64,000 nt of DNA from Begonia masoniana (lineage: Eukaryota > Streptophyta > Magnoliopsida > Cucurbitales > Begoniaceae), in the NCBI GenBank assembly GCA_022432975.1, contig CM039508.1:43717646-43781645 (forward strand), given 5' to 3'. Under the pieces are notes generated by a model. It was given only the letters and a program-made list of their open reading frames with translations, did not search any database and was not told the DNA's origin. Made by a program: the position numbers and the translations under genes. This document shows positions 33,944 through 45,194 of this stretch, piece after piece; position 1 is the first letter of the stretch, and every line of letters begins with the position of its first letter.

Positions 33944-34518
33944 CATATAGCGGATGGATGAGAGGAACTCACAAATCCTAGAGGTTGCTGCATAAACACT
34001 GTCTCAGTCAAATCACCGTGTAAAAAGGCATTACTTACATCCAGCTGTTTGATGATCCAGCCATAGGAGATGGCTAAGGCAAGAGTAGTATGAATGGATG
34101 CAGGTTTCACAACTGGGCTGAAGGTTTCCTCATAGTCGATGTTTTCCGTCTGATCATATCCCTTTGCCACTAAACGAGCTTTGTATCTGTTGATCGTGCC
34201 ATCGGAGTTAAGTTCAGTTTTAAAAACCCACTTACAGCCGATAATCTTGACTCCGGGAGAAGGAGGAGAAACCAATGTCCAAGTAGAGTTAGCAAATAGA
34301 GCCATCATTTCCTCATGCATAGCAGCCAACCAGGGAGGGTGTTTGGAGGCTTGGTTAAAAGTTTTGGGTTCAATGGTGGTTTCTACGGAGAAGGCTTTGG
34401 GCTTAAAGATACCATCTTTGGCTCTGGTGCGCATTGGATGAGTATTTGTTGGAAAAGGAGGGGCTGTGGTAGAAATGGAAGTTGGGGTAGAAAAAGCAGG
34501 AGGTTGGGGAATGGACAA
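33944..34518 (-). pseudogene. copia RT, N-terminal half (nested element)
   Basis: The minus strand reads WLAAMHEEMMALFANSTW, CKWVFKTELNSDGTINRYKA, YEETFSPVVKPASI and QLDVSNAFLHGDLTETVF, the copia RT signature blocks, ending at the Cassandra TSD (33944-33948). Codons continue at 21224. The open frame shown past 33944 is Cassandra sequence, not RT. Confidence 0.88.
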
Positions 34519-35366
34519 GGATGGTGGTGAAGGTGTAGGTAGGGCGGGTGGATTTGGAGAATTAGATGGAGAATGTGAAACAGGAATTGAAGGAAAAATA
34601 TTTGAAGAAACTGGTGGGAGTGATGGGTGACTCAGGGTTATGGGAAATGAAAATGAGGAAGGAAGGTGATGTGAATCAAGGTGCCTTGATTCAGAGGAGA
34701 TAGATTTAGAGAAGAGAAGGGAAAAATGGATTCGTCAAAAGTAACATGACGAGAGATGTAAAGTTTGTGGGATCGAGGTTCGAGGCAAAGATACCCCTTG
34801 TGATTAGGGCTAAGACCCAAGAACACACACGGAAGTGAGAGAGGCTGGAGTTTATTTTGATTGTAAGGACGAAGAAAAGGAAAACACAGGCAACCAAAAA
34901 TACGTAGAGACGCGTAATTGGGAAGAGAATTGTTTAAACATTCGAAATGTGATTTATTTTTAAGAACAGGTGTAGGAAGGACATTTATGAGGCTCATAGC
35001 AGTAGAAAAAGGATAAGGCCATAATTTATGAGGAACAGAAGAATGGAAGAGGAGAGCGAAACTAGTTTCGACAATATGACAGTTTTTGCGCTCTACACGA
35101 CCATTATGATTTGGAGTATATGGACATGAGATACGGTGGCGGATGTCAAGAGATTTAAAAAGAGAAGAGAGGGATTGGAACTCCCCGCCCCAATCAGATT
35201 GAATGACCTTAATAGAGTAACCAAATTGTGTTTGAACATAGTGATGAAAGTGCACAAAAGTAAGACGAACATCACTTTTTAATTTTAAAGGGAACATCCA
35301 GGTAAAATGAGTGCAATCGTCCACAAATAAAAGAAAATAACAATTGCCAGTATAAGAGGGAAAAGG
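34519..35366 (-). pseudogene. copia integrase core (nested element)
   Basis: The minus strand reads YFLLFVDDCTHFTWMFPL, IKVIQSDWGGEFQSL (catalytic Asp) and HNGRVERKNCHIVET (catalytic Glu), followed by the conserved copia block FGCLCFPFLRPYNQNKLQ. It is open from 34638 to 35370. The first catalytic Asp position lies across the 35367-42001 insertion, where the other side (about 41985-42030) reads ELVHTEVWAPS; Glu replaces the usual Asp. Confidence 0.85.
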
Positions 35367-35418
35367 TGTAACATCCGAAACTTTTGTGTTATGACTTCTG
35401 TGGGATATATAAAAATAA

Positions 35419-36282
35419 TAAGGAAGTAAAAGTGGGTAGTTGGGAGCATCCAATAAGAATGTGACATGTGGAAAAGCTTGTGGAAGAAGCTTTTCTTTGC
35501 TTCTTGTCTCCCATACGTGAGATCACCTTCATTTTTCACATTTTCCTTTGTTTTCTTTCATCGCCGAGAAGAAACTCTTCCCTCCTTCCCACAATTTTTG
35601 TTCCGCTTGTGAAGATTTGAAGGACACAGAAATTTCTCTCCTCTAGTTGGCCGCATTTCAGCCATCTTAGAAGCTCCTAAGGTGACAAAGCTCAAGCGAG
35701 GTACTTGGATTGCTAAAGACAATAACTAAGTTGTCGTGACTTACTGTGGCCGATTGGCCTACACCATATGTCGAAATTTGTGTTGAGGATTGTTAGTGCT
35801 TATAATATAAGAAAAATGTTGAAGGAATGTATGGGAAAAAAACCAAACTAAAGTTAACCAAACAAAACATTGGTTGGAAACTAATGCAGGGGCAAATTAG
35901 GAAGTAAAGCGGGTAGTTGGGAGCATCCAATAAGAATGTGACAGTGGAAAAGCTTGTGGAAGAAGAAGCTTTTCCTTTGCTTCTTGTCTCCCATACGTGA
36001 GATCACCTTCATTTTTCACATTTTCCTTTGTTTTCTTTCATCGCCGAGAAGAAACTCTTCCCTCCTTCCCACAATTTTTGTTCCGCTTGTGAAGATTTGA
36101 AGGACACAGAAATTTCTCTCCTCTAGTTGGCCGCATTTCAGCCATCTTAGAAGCTCCTAAGGTGACAAAGCTCAAGCGAGGTACTTGGATTGCTAAAGAC
36201 AATAACTAAGTTGTCGTGACTTACTGTGGCCGATTGGCCTACACCATATGTCGAAATTTGTGTTGAGGATTGTTAGTGCTTG
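35419..36282 (+). repeat. direct duplication, two copies of about 387 bp
   Basis: 35419-35806 and 35896-36282 are almost the same, from aggaagtaaa through cgccgagaagaaactcttcc to ggattgttagtgctt. They are separated by about 90 bp. Confidence 0.88.
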
Positions 36283-38813
36283 GTTTGTTTAATTGCTTTG
36301 GTTGGGTAGTTAGGATTAGTTGCTTTTATAGGTTACGCTTTTATCGTCTTGATGGTCTATGCGATGTATGTTTACGTTATGCTATTGTTTGTCATGCATA
36401 ATTGTTTATAAATGTCATGAAAAAGGAATTTGTGCATTGATTTCATGAAAATAAAAATGTAAAGAACGAAAGTAAAGTATCACAGTAAATAACCATGGCA
36501 TGGGGTTATCGGGGATGAGGTTCAGACCCGGCGTTCCGTGGTGAGCGGGTTTCTCTCCCTTCAGATGGTGTGGGCTGTCTAATCGCTTGACGTGCCCTAT
36601 CCATCTATCGAGCGTTTCCGATAACCATAGACTGACACGTACGGATAAATGAAATGATATGGACGGCTTTCATGAAAACTGCATATACATGTTCATGGAT
36701 AGCATTTACGTAGAATTTGCTGAGATTTTTATCTCATAGGTGTCTTTATGGTGTAGGTGACTACGAGCAAGGTGAGGACGATATCCTTCCACCTGACGAG
36801 CCTGCAGTTTGACAGAGGATGCCCGTGGGAGCGGATAGTGCAGTCGGTGCGAACTTGACCCGTGGGGAGCTATAGGTTAAGTATTTTGTGGCTTTTGGGA
36901 TAAACGGGATGATGGGTGATTAGTTAGAATGAAATGTATAAAAACCATTATAGGATGCTTGGTATCTGGGCAGGTTGTGAAAAAATGTATTGAATGTCCA
37001 TTTTGATGATTTGGAATGAGTTTTGATGCTTTGAAAATAGGTTTGATGATTTGAGTTGAGAAGTGAAGTTTTTAGGTCGGTTAAAGATTTTAGTTTATGC
37101 AGGGGAAAGAAGGTGAAAACAGCTCTCTGGAAAAAATTCAGAGAGCTAGCCGATCGATTGCCAGAAAGGGGCGATCGTTCGGATAATGGATGATACAAGG
37201 ATGGAAATTGTATAAGTCTCGGTTAAGTATTCTGGCAGAGAAATGTCGTCCAAAGTTGTGGGCGATAACGTCGACCAAAGTTGTGGGCGATAACGTCGAC
37301 CAAATAGTAAGTGTTCTGGTGTTAAGTTTTCATTAAGAGTTCGATCGATGTTGGGCAGAAAATGCAATATCCGGCTTGTACGGATTTTTGGATTTAATAT
37401 ATTATATTGACATTTTAATAAAACGTGGCATTTTGGTAAATATATCAAATCAAATCCGTTTTACGAAAAGAAAGCGTCATTTCGATCCTAACGATTAATA
37501 GGAATTTTAGGAAATTTACGGGATTTTTCGGAGTAACAACGCTATATTCCGAGTAATAACCTCTGTCGTAATGTAAAGGACGTGTTAGTAAAAAAAATAG
37601 TAAATGAAGTCCGATTCGCGAACGGACAGTTTCATTAAATCTCAAATAATAAGTTGGACTTATTAGTGAAATAAGGAAATTTGGGAAGTCCGAATCGTTG
37701 GACGATTAACGAAACGAGTGACGAAACTAATATAAAAACAAAGCAAGGGCAAAACGGTAATTTGCCAAACCAAATTTATAAAAATAACCTAAACTCCTTT
37801 TCTCCTCATTCTTTCTTCTTCCTTCTCTGTTTCACGAAAACGACAGAGAGCATTTCTCTCCCTCGGCCGCCGACGATTTCTCCAATCCGACTCCGATTCG
37901 CGCTCTGTTCGTTCCGTTTTCTTCGCGATTTCTCCTCCTTTCGCAACCCTAGGTATGAGCCTACAATCTTAGAGCTTTTATTTTGACGTTTACGGCGTTT
38001 TAGGCAATTAGGGTTTCGATTAATTTTCGTTAAAAAAACGCGAATTAGGGTTTGTAACTAATAGGTTAGCCGTGATTAAGTATATATTGAACGTATTGGA
38101 CGTTATTGGACGAAGTTAAATCAATTTGTGAAAAAGTTAAAATTTGTAAATTTTCGGGTTTTTAAGGAAAAACTCGTTAATTGAGGTTTTGGATTATCGA
38201 GCGTTAATTGACGTTATAAACGCTTCGATTAGCTAAGTTAAGAATTTAGGAAAATTCTTTAGTTAAGATTTGTAATTTGGACGTCAATAGCTTAAATTGG
38301 TTTTAACGACGAATATCGTGTTTTGCCTCAGACACACAACTCCCGTGGACGAAGCTTGAGATTTCGCACGCTTAAGGTAAGTTCTCGTGACTTACTCTGA
38401 CCGATTGGTCTACACCGTACTTCGATTTAGCGTCGAGGATCTTAGTGGATTGTTTGTTTTATTGCTTTGGTTGGGTAGACAGGTTTATAATTGTTTTAGG
38501 TTATGCTTTCCGGTCTTGATGGTATGCATGTTGGTTGTTTATTTTATGTTCATAACTGTTCATGCATCACGTATTTCAAATGTCACGAAAATGAATTTCC
38601 GCACGTGTTTTTAAGAAAAGAAACGAACCTCTGTAATAAATCTACGTAATCTGTATCTGGTTACGCGAGGTGGGGCTCAGGCATGGCTGTAGGGTTTGTG
38701 AGCATGTACACCCCTCCTCTAGGTGGAAAGTGGTAGTTCGACCGCGGAATGTATCCTTTCCATTTAGAGGGCTGATATCTCGGTAACAATCTGTCTGCGA
38801 CGTAATAAAAAGG

Positions 38814-39303
38814 AATCTGTAATCTGTATCTGTATCTGTATCTGTATCTGTATCTGTATCTGAATCTGTATCTGTATCTGTATCTGTATCTGTATCTGTA
38901 TCTGTATCTGTATCTGTATCTGTATCTGTATCTGTATCTGTATCTGTATCTGTATCTGTATCTGTATCTGTATCTGTATCTGTATCTGTATCTGTATCTG
39001 TATCTGTATCTGTATCTGTATCTGTATCTGTATCTGTATCTGTATCTGTATCTGTATCTGTATCTGTATCTGTATCTGTATCTGTATCTGTATCTGTATC
39101 TGTATCTGTATCTGTATCTGTATCTGTATCTGTATCTGTATCTGTATCTGTATCTGTATCTGTATCTGTATCTGTATCTGTATCTGTATCTGTATCTGTA
39201 TCTGTATCTGTATCTGTATCTGTATCTGTATCTGTATCTGTATCTGTATCTGTATCTGTATCTGTATCTGTATCTGTATCTGTATCTGTATCTGTATCTG
39301 TAT
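38814..39303. repeat. ATCTGT hexamer array, about 80 copies
   Basis: A simple 6-bp repeat with very few variants (one atctga near 38858). The long open frames here, giving IQIQ or SVSV repeats, are not genes. Confidence 0.97.
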
Positions 39304-39680
39304 GTCTGTGTTTTGAGAGTTTTTTTTACTGGAACTGCTTGGAATTTGAAACAGGAGGATTAGACAACTTTTAAACGTATCCATGCAGTTCGTTTTTATG
39401 AAGTTTAACCGTATGCTTAGATCATTTAATTAGGGTGCTAAGATGAGTAATAAAATGATGAAATTTTCGAATTTGCTCTCTGAAATCGATTTCCAGAGAG
39501 GTGGGCTATGTTGGTTACTCTCTGGAATCTCGATTCCAGAGAGCTAGACTGGTCGCTGCAATATGCAGCGACTGGTCGCTGCACAATGCAGCGATAGCAG
39601 CGATCAATCGCTGCTCTCCTTCCTCCACAAAATGTCGATTCTGCCTCCCATTTCTGATTTAGTTTTATTAATTATTCATG

Positions 39681-40683
39681 TATCTGTATCTGTATCTGTA
39701 TCTGTATCTGTATCTGTATCTGTATCTGTATCTGTATCTGTATCTGTATCTGTATCTGTATCTGTATCTGTATCTGTATCTGTATCTGTATCTGTATCTG
39801 TATCTGTATCTGTATCTGTATCTGTATCTGTATCTGTATCTGTATCTGTATCTGTATCTGTATCTGTATCTGTATCTGTATCTGTATCTGTATCTGTATC
39901 TGTATCTGTATCTGTATCTGTATCTGTATCTGTATCTGTATCTGTATCTGTATCTGTATCTGTATCTGTATCTGTATCTGTATCTGTATCTGTATCTGTA
40001 TCTGTATCTGTATCTGTATCTGTATCTGTATCTGTATCTGTATCTGTATCTGTATCTGTATCTGTATCTGTATCTGTATCTGTATCTGTATCTGTATCTG
40101 TATCTGTATCTGTATCTGTATCTGTATCTGTATCTGTATCTGTATCTGTATCTGTATCTGTATCTGTATCTGTATCTGTATCTGTATCTGTATCTGTATC
40201 TGTATCTGTATCTGTATCTGTATCTGTATCTGTATCTGTATCTGTATCTGTATCTGTATCTGTATCTGTATCTGTATCTGTATCTGTATCTGTATCTGTA
40301 TCTGTATCTGTATCTGTATCTGTATCTGTATCTGTATCTGTATCTGTATCTGTATCTGTATCTGTATCTGTATCTGTATCTGTATCTGTATCTGTATCTG
40401 TATCTGTATCTGTATCTGTATCTGTATCTGTATCTGTATCTGTATCTGTATCTGTATCTGTATCTGTATCTGTATCTGTATCTGTATCTGTATCTGTATC
40501 TGTATCTGTATCTGTATCTGTATCTGTATCTGTATCTGTATCTGTATCTGTATCTGTATCTGTATCTGTATCTGTATCTGTATCTGTATCTGTATCTGTA
40601 TCTGTATCTGTATCTGTATCTGTATCTGTATCTGTATCTGTATCTGTATCTGTATCTGTATCTGTATCTGTATCTGTATCTGT
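39681..40683. repeat. ATCTGT hexamer array, about 167 copies
   Basis: 1003 bp, essentially uninterrupted. Open in all frames as SVSV, LYLY and RYRY; not coding. Confidence 0.97.
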
Positions 40684-40860
40684 TGTAGTCTGTGTTTTGA
40701 TAGTTTTTTTTACTGGAACTGCTTGGAATTTGAAACAGGAGGATTAGACAACTTTTAAACGTATCCATGCAGTTCGTTTTTATGAAAGTTTAACGTATGC
40801 TTAGATCATTTAATTAGGGTGCTAAGATGAGTAATAAAATGATGAAATTTTCGAAATTTG

Positions 40861-40931
40861 CTCTCTGGAAATCGATTTCCAGAGAGGTGGCTATGTTGGT
40901 TAGCTCTCTGGAATCTCGGATTCCAGAGAGC
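40861..40931. other. two strong palindromes
   Basis: 40861-40886 is a perfect 26-bp palindrome built on ctctctggaaatc. 40903-40931 pairs gctctctggaatc with its reverse complement around a 3-base loop. Slightly decayed versions occur at 39476-39545. Confidence 0.85.
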
Positions 40932-42001
40932 GAGACTGGTCGCTGCAATATGCAGCGACTGGTCGCTGCACAATGCAGCGATAGCAGCGATCAATCGCTG
41001 CTCTCCTTCCTCCACAAAATGTCGATTCTGCCCTCCCAGTTTCTGATTTAGTTTTTATTAATTATTCATGTTTAAGTTTTATTTAATAAATTGTTATATG
41101 TTTTGTTTTAAATGATTTAAGGACCCGATTTTAATTCCGATTTCAGTTCTGGTTTCAACTTCAGTTTACATTCCGCGTAAAGTTTATTTAAAGTATAGGG
41201 ATAAAAAAAAAAGAGTACAGGTAAAATTGGGTACAGTTTTAGGGATGTTACAGAAAATATTAAATTAAGTTGTTAAGTTTTATTTGAGAGTTCGGTCGAT
41301 AACGTCGACCGATTAGTCAATGATTTGGTTGAAGGTATTTAGTAAGGAATTCGGTTGACGACATCGACCATTTCACGGAGAAGTTCGGTCGATAAGTGTT
41401 CTGTCGAGAACGTCGACCGATTTCATTACAGAGGCCACGTCAACCGATCTAAGTATAGAGGTCATATCGATCGAAACCCAGTCTTACTGTTTCTAGCATT
41501 ATTTATCTCGACCGAAGAAACCCGAGAGGAATTTATTTCCCGTCTACTTTATAGTCGTCGACCGATTTCTTTACAGAAGCTACGTCGACCCCTACTGTAC
41601 CATTTGTCCAAACCCGATAGAGAGAATTAGCTACCCTTACTGTTCAAATTGATGAAACCCGAGAGGAATTAAATGTCAAACTAGGTTATAGGCGTCGACC
41701 GAAACCATGTTTCACTATTTTTCGTAGAATTTAAATTAAGTTAAACTTTAGTACTAGGTTTACATCTTCCGCTGAATAAAGTAATTAGTCTTTAAATGTT
41801 GATAGATATGGATTTAATGCCTAATGCTATTCTCTCACAATTGATGAACGAATGAAAAGGCAAATGAATTGATAAATGAAAATAAAAATTGTATGAGAAT
41901 AGACGCGGGTAATAGGCAAGTCCAATTATAAGAAGAAATGTAAAAGTTTAAATTTTCGGGACTTTTAGGATTTATGTATATAGAAATTTGGGGAAGTTAC
42001 A

Positions 42002-42674
42002 AAAGGAGATGGAGCCCACACTTCGGTATGCACAAGCTCAAAAGGAAAATTGGAATGAGATTCAAAATTAGGAAAAGGCAATATATGGGATTTACTCATT
42101 TGACAAGGAGTACAAAAGTTTGGTATTTCATTGTGCACAAAAGGAATATTACAAATATTCATTACACTTTGCAAAATAGATACAGAAGGTGACCCAATCT
42201 GGAATGCCACAGGTGGGTGGAAGATGGCTGTGAGCTCGACAGGGAGGCAGAGAGAGAGGAAGATGGTTGTGAGCTCGGCAAGGAGGTAGAGATAGATCGA
42301 GCTACAGAGGGCATGAGAAGCTGATACAGGTCATCAATAAGTGAACCTCGGAGAAGGATTTGGCAAGAAATCTGATCCTTAACACAAAAACAGTGGGAAT
42401 CAAATTCAACAACGACAGAATTATCATTGCATAATTTCCTAACACTCAGAAGATTATGAAAAAAACCAGGAGTATGACAGATTGAATTAAAGTGAAGAGA
42501 ACGGAAAGGAGTTGGGATTAAAGAAGAATCAAGGTGAGATATCGAAGAGGATTTACCATCAGTAGTGACAGCAAAATTAGGGACACTGAAAGAATGAGGA
42601 TTGTGAAGAGTAGCTGATGTTGGAGAGAAATGGTGGGTGGCCCCAGAGTCGAGGACCCACAGAGCAGAAGCCAA
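42002..42674 (-). pseudogene. copia protease and GAG-pre-integrase (nested element)
   Basis: The frame at 42162-42674 starts MASALWVLDSGATHHFSPTS, with the copia protease active site DSG. It continues with LHFNSICHTPGFFHNLLSVR and the pre-integrase HLWHSRLGHLL. The zinc site finishes in a shifted frame (41965-42210) at NFCTPCQMSKSH, with FELVHTEVWAP just before the insertion point. Confidence 0.85.
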
Positions 42675-43858
42675 AGGTGTGGGAAGTAGACCAGTGGAGA
42701 AGGCTCGCGATGGAGCAGAGAGTTTGGAAGGCAGAGGGGATTCTGGAAACTGAGTGATGGAGGAAGAAGAGGTGGGTGGGTCGAGTGTGTAAAAATAAGG
42801 ATAGTGGGCTTGGCTGGGTTGGGTTGTGGGTAGTGGTGTGGGCTGGCTTGGTAAGCTGAAGGAGGTTGGGCTGGGAAGGTTGGTGGGTGGTTTGGATGAG
42901 GTGGGTCAGGCAGGTAGGAGTTGTTGAACTGATGGAAGCAGGCTGAGGCGGAGTGGCCCAACTTACGACAGATTTGGCATTTGGGCTGGTTGGGTTTATT
43001 GTTGGGCCGGTTTGGTTGCCAAATGGGTGGAGGCATTGGCGAAGATGCAAATTTGGTTGGATACTGATGCAGAGGAGTGGCAGGGCGCAAATCTGGGTTG
43101 CCAAATGGCCTAGGAAACGACGCCGGTTGGAAGGGCTGCTGAGTGACGGCGAGAGCCTGAATGGAGTTAGGCATCTGGAGAGAGGTCGCAAGATTCTGTT
43201 TCTCAAGACAAAACTCAAAGCTCTGCAACAAACTGTAGATATCTTCCATGGAGGGCTCGTCGGTGCGATTTGTAATGGCGGTGACAAAGGAATTGTAATC
43301 GCTGCCAAGACCGCCTAGAAGATAAATCACTTGATCGCTGAGGGTTACGGGCTGACCGATGGCAGCGAGAGTGTTGCAAATGGAGGTAAGTTTTTGGGTG
43401 TACTAGGAAACAAAGAGGCCATTTTTGGTGAGAGAGTGGAGCTGACCTCGTAACTCTGTGATCCGAGCAAATGATGAGGATGCAAAACAGCGAGCCAAGG
43501 TTGTCCACATGTCAGCAGCAGTGAAGTAGGAGATAATGATCGGAAGAAGTTCTTCCGATAAGGAGGAGAAAACCCAGCTCATCAGAAGGCGATTGAAGCA
43601 CTGCCATGTAGTAAACTCGGGGTTAATTTGTGATGAAAGATTATCCAAAAACTGTGGGGGTTGAGGGAGAGTTCCATCCAGAAGAGTTTTGAGTCCATTG
43701 GCAATGATGATATTGAGCAATTGTGCTTTCCAGAATAGGTAGTTAGTATTGTTGAGTTTGATGTTTAATACTTGATTTGTGGTGGGGAAGGGCGGCAGAG
43801 AGGTAGATGAAGGAGGGGTTGAAGAAGGGGAGGGTATTGTTGAACTTGGAGACGTCAT
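42675..43858 (-). pseudogene. gag: copia gag (nested element), one stop and a frameshift
   Basis: It starts MTSPSSTIPSPSSTPPSSTS about 18 bases from the primer site. The capsid region has LNIKLNNTNYLFWKAQLLNI and FSSLSEELLPIIISYFTAAD. An in-frame TAG at 43403-43405 splits it; the same frame resumes (GLGSDYNSFVTAITNRTDEP) and reaches a zinc knuckle CQICRKLGHSASAC at about 42975-42935. A frameshift after the knuckle separates gag from protease (42674). The Pro-rich linkers are typical of this gag group. Confidence 0.85.
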
Positions 43859-43875
43859 CTGCAGCTCTGATACTT

Positions 43876-44070
43876 AGTTGGAGTTTGCAGGATTCACCGA
43901 AAGAATAAGATGGAAAGGAAGAGCAGATGAAGGCAGCAAAAATGAAAGGGAACTCTGATTCAATTTCTCAAGAAAAAATGTTTACAATATATATGTACAG
44001 CACTCATGATGAGCATCAGAAAGAGGGAAAGAGAAAATAAAACACTCTAACAAATAGTCATACTCTAAGA
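43876..44070 (-). repeat. 5' LTR of nested copia
   Basis: 195 bp, paired with 20501-20707. The primer site (gctctgatac on +, 43864-43873) lies 2 bp away. TSD tcgag follows at 44071-44075. Confidence 0.88.
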
Positions 44071-44516
44071 TCGAGGACTCTATTGATGTACTTCTCAAAC
44101 ACGCCATCCGCTTATTCAAGCTACTTTCCTACCATTTTATGCAACTCTCGCCAGTTCAACAAGACGGTGATGAATGACAACTTACTCTACGCCATCTCCG
44201 ATAAGCCCAAAAAAAAAGCTCTGTTACCTTGTCTCCTCTAATTTTGATCACATAATTCAGAGTGGTGCTGCATTCGCCACTCGATTTAAAAAGGGGATCC
44301 ATTAATGGACCGCATTGACAGAGAGATGTTGGATCGACGGCCAGGAAATGTTATGCCTGGTGGGTGCTATTTGGGGGATCCTGGAAATGGTACGTGCCTG
44401 GTTTGGGGAGATGCAGATGTTCTGAGGCTATGTTTGGGAGCAAGGAGACTTGAAAGTCGAGTAATTGGATTGCTATCAAATGCTACGTTGAGATCATCTC
44501 AATGTAGAGTCAAATG
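44071..44516 (+). pseudogene. piece of an unidentified spliced gene, copy B right half
   Basis: It continues 20500 across the copia insertion. It reads DVLLKHAIRLFKLLSYHFMQ (44082-44141), then after stops and a possible intron MDRIDREMLDRRPGNVM to LVWGDADVLRLCLGARRLES (44305-44470), which is open for 70 codons here but broken in copy A. Family not recognised. The open stretch is short and lacks support as an independent gene. Confidence 0.45.
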
Positions 44517-45194
44517 ATCTGTCCAACAGATGTTTAGGGAAGGATTATCATAAGGAGGAAATGCCATTGAATAGACTAACAGTTGAACTTAGTGCTCATA
44601 TGTAATGTTTATTGGTTAAATGTTTGAATTTTTTAAGTTTATCATCTTGAAGTTGCGTCATAAAAGGGTCCTTGTGGTTTGGTAAACTTGACAGCCATTT
44701 CTTTTCAAATAAGATGGGTTAGCATAAAAGGGGTGCGAATTTTGAAAGGCTCTCGCAACTATTCCAAACTTTCCTTTGTAATTTGTAATAAATTTATCAT
44801 GTTCTCACTAATTGGTGTGAGATAAACCTAAAGGCTTTGTATTGGTCAACTTTGCATTTTTATTGATTGTGATTATCCCAAATAAAATAGCTAACAATAT
44901 TTTCAATATCTTCTTTCAATGATGTCTCTTTTTCATAGAACTTCTGGGTTCACATAGAACTTCTTTTTTTCACTTCGGATGAATTATTAACAAAACAATT
45001 TGAAAATTAATTAAAACCTTAACTAAACAATTTGAATTCAAATTTGTTTCATAATTCGGTTAAGTGAGAGCGGACATACACTTTTGGAAACTAATAACTC
45101 TTTAAACTATTAATTGAACTAAGAGATTAAAATTGTTGCTAATAAAATTTTCAACTTATCTCCTAAAATTTAGGGACTAAGTAGTTCAATCATT
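44517..45194. other. AT-rich non-coding stretch, copy of 5481-6179
   Basis: No gene or element was recognised. It is almost identical to the segment A counterpart, with small indels around 44925-44970 and 45155. Confidence 0.6.

Larger units (their letters stand above)
39304..41070 (+). repeat. duplicated 0.38-kb module flanking the second hexamer array
   Basis: 39304-39680 and 40684-41070 are near copies (tctgtgttttga...attattcatg). Each module has palindromes (ctctctggaaatc + mirror) and a tgcagcgactggtcgctgca cluster. The order array-module-array-module suggests duplication of a 0.9-1.4 kb unit with different array lengths. Confidence 0.88.
35367..42001 (+). mobile_element. LTR-type non-coding element with satellite arrays
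   Basis: The ends are TGTAACATCCG and GGGAAGTTACA, with perfect TSD aaagg (35362-35366 and 42002-42006) inside the copia integrase. There is no coding domain. It shares modules with three other elements in the window (51710, 55924, 61439): aggtaagt followed by cgtgacttactgtggccgattgg (35736, 36216, 38387), and ggggttatcggggatgagg (36504). At about 37365 a second, related terminus-like stretch begins, so two diverged LTR units may be fused. It is best seen as a solo-LTR-like or composite LTR remnant, probably Ty3/gypsy. Lineage is inferred only from TGTAAC ends and length. Confidence 0.72.
20501..44070 (-). mobile_element. Ty1/copia element split by two nested insertions
   Basis: Read on the minus strand: 5' LTR 43876-44070, primer site (tatcagagc, 43864-43873), gag 43858 to about 42700, protease and GAG-pre-integrase to 42002, [LTR-type insertion 35367-42001], integrase and RT to 33944, [Cassandra plus Sirevirus 21225-33943], end of RT and RNase H, purine tract 20708-20719, 3' LTR 20501-20707. 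Removing the insertions restores a continuous order with matching codons at both junctions. Own length is about 4.2 kb. The second half of RT, including YVDD, is deleted near 21170, and there are stops and frameshifts. TSD ccgag/tcgag. Confidence 0.9.

Noticed and set aside
38764..40768. Long open frames of IQ, SV, LY and RY dipeptides
   Set aside because: By-products of the ATCTGT hexamer arrays.
42577..43308. 243-codon minus-strand ORF
   Set aside because: Shadow of the copia gag frame (zinc knuckle and capsid are in the other frame).
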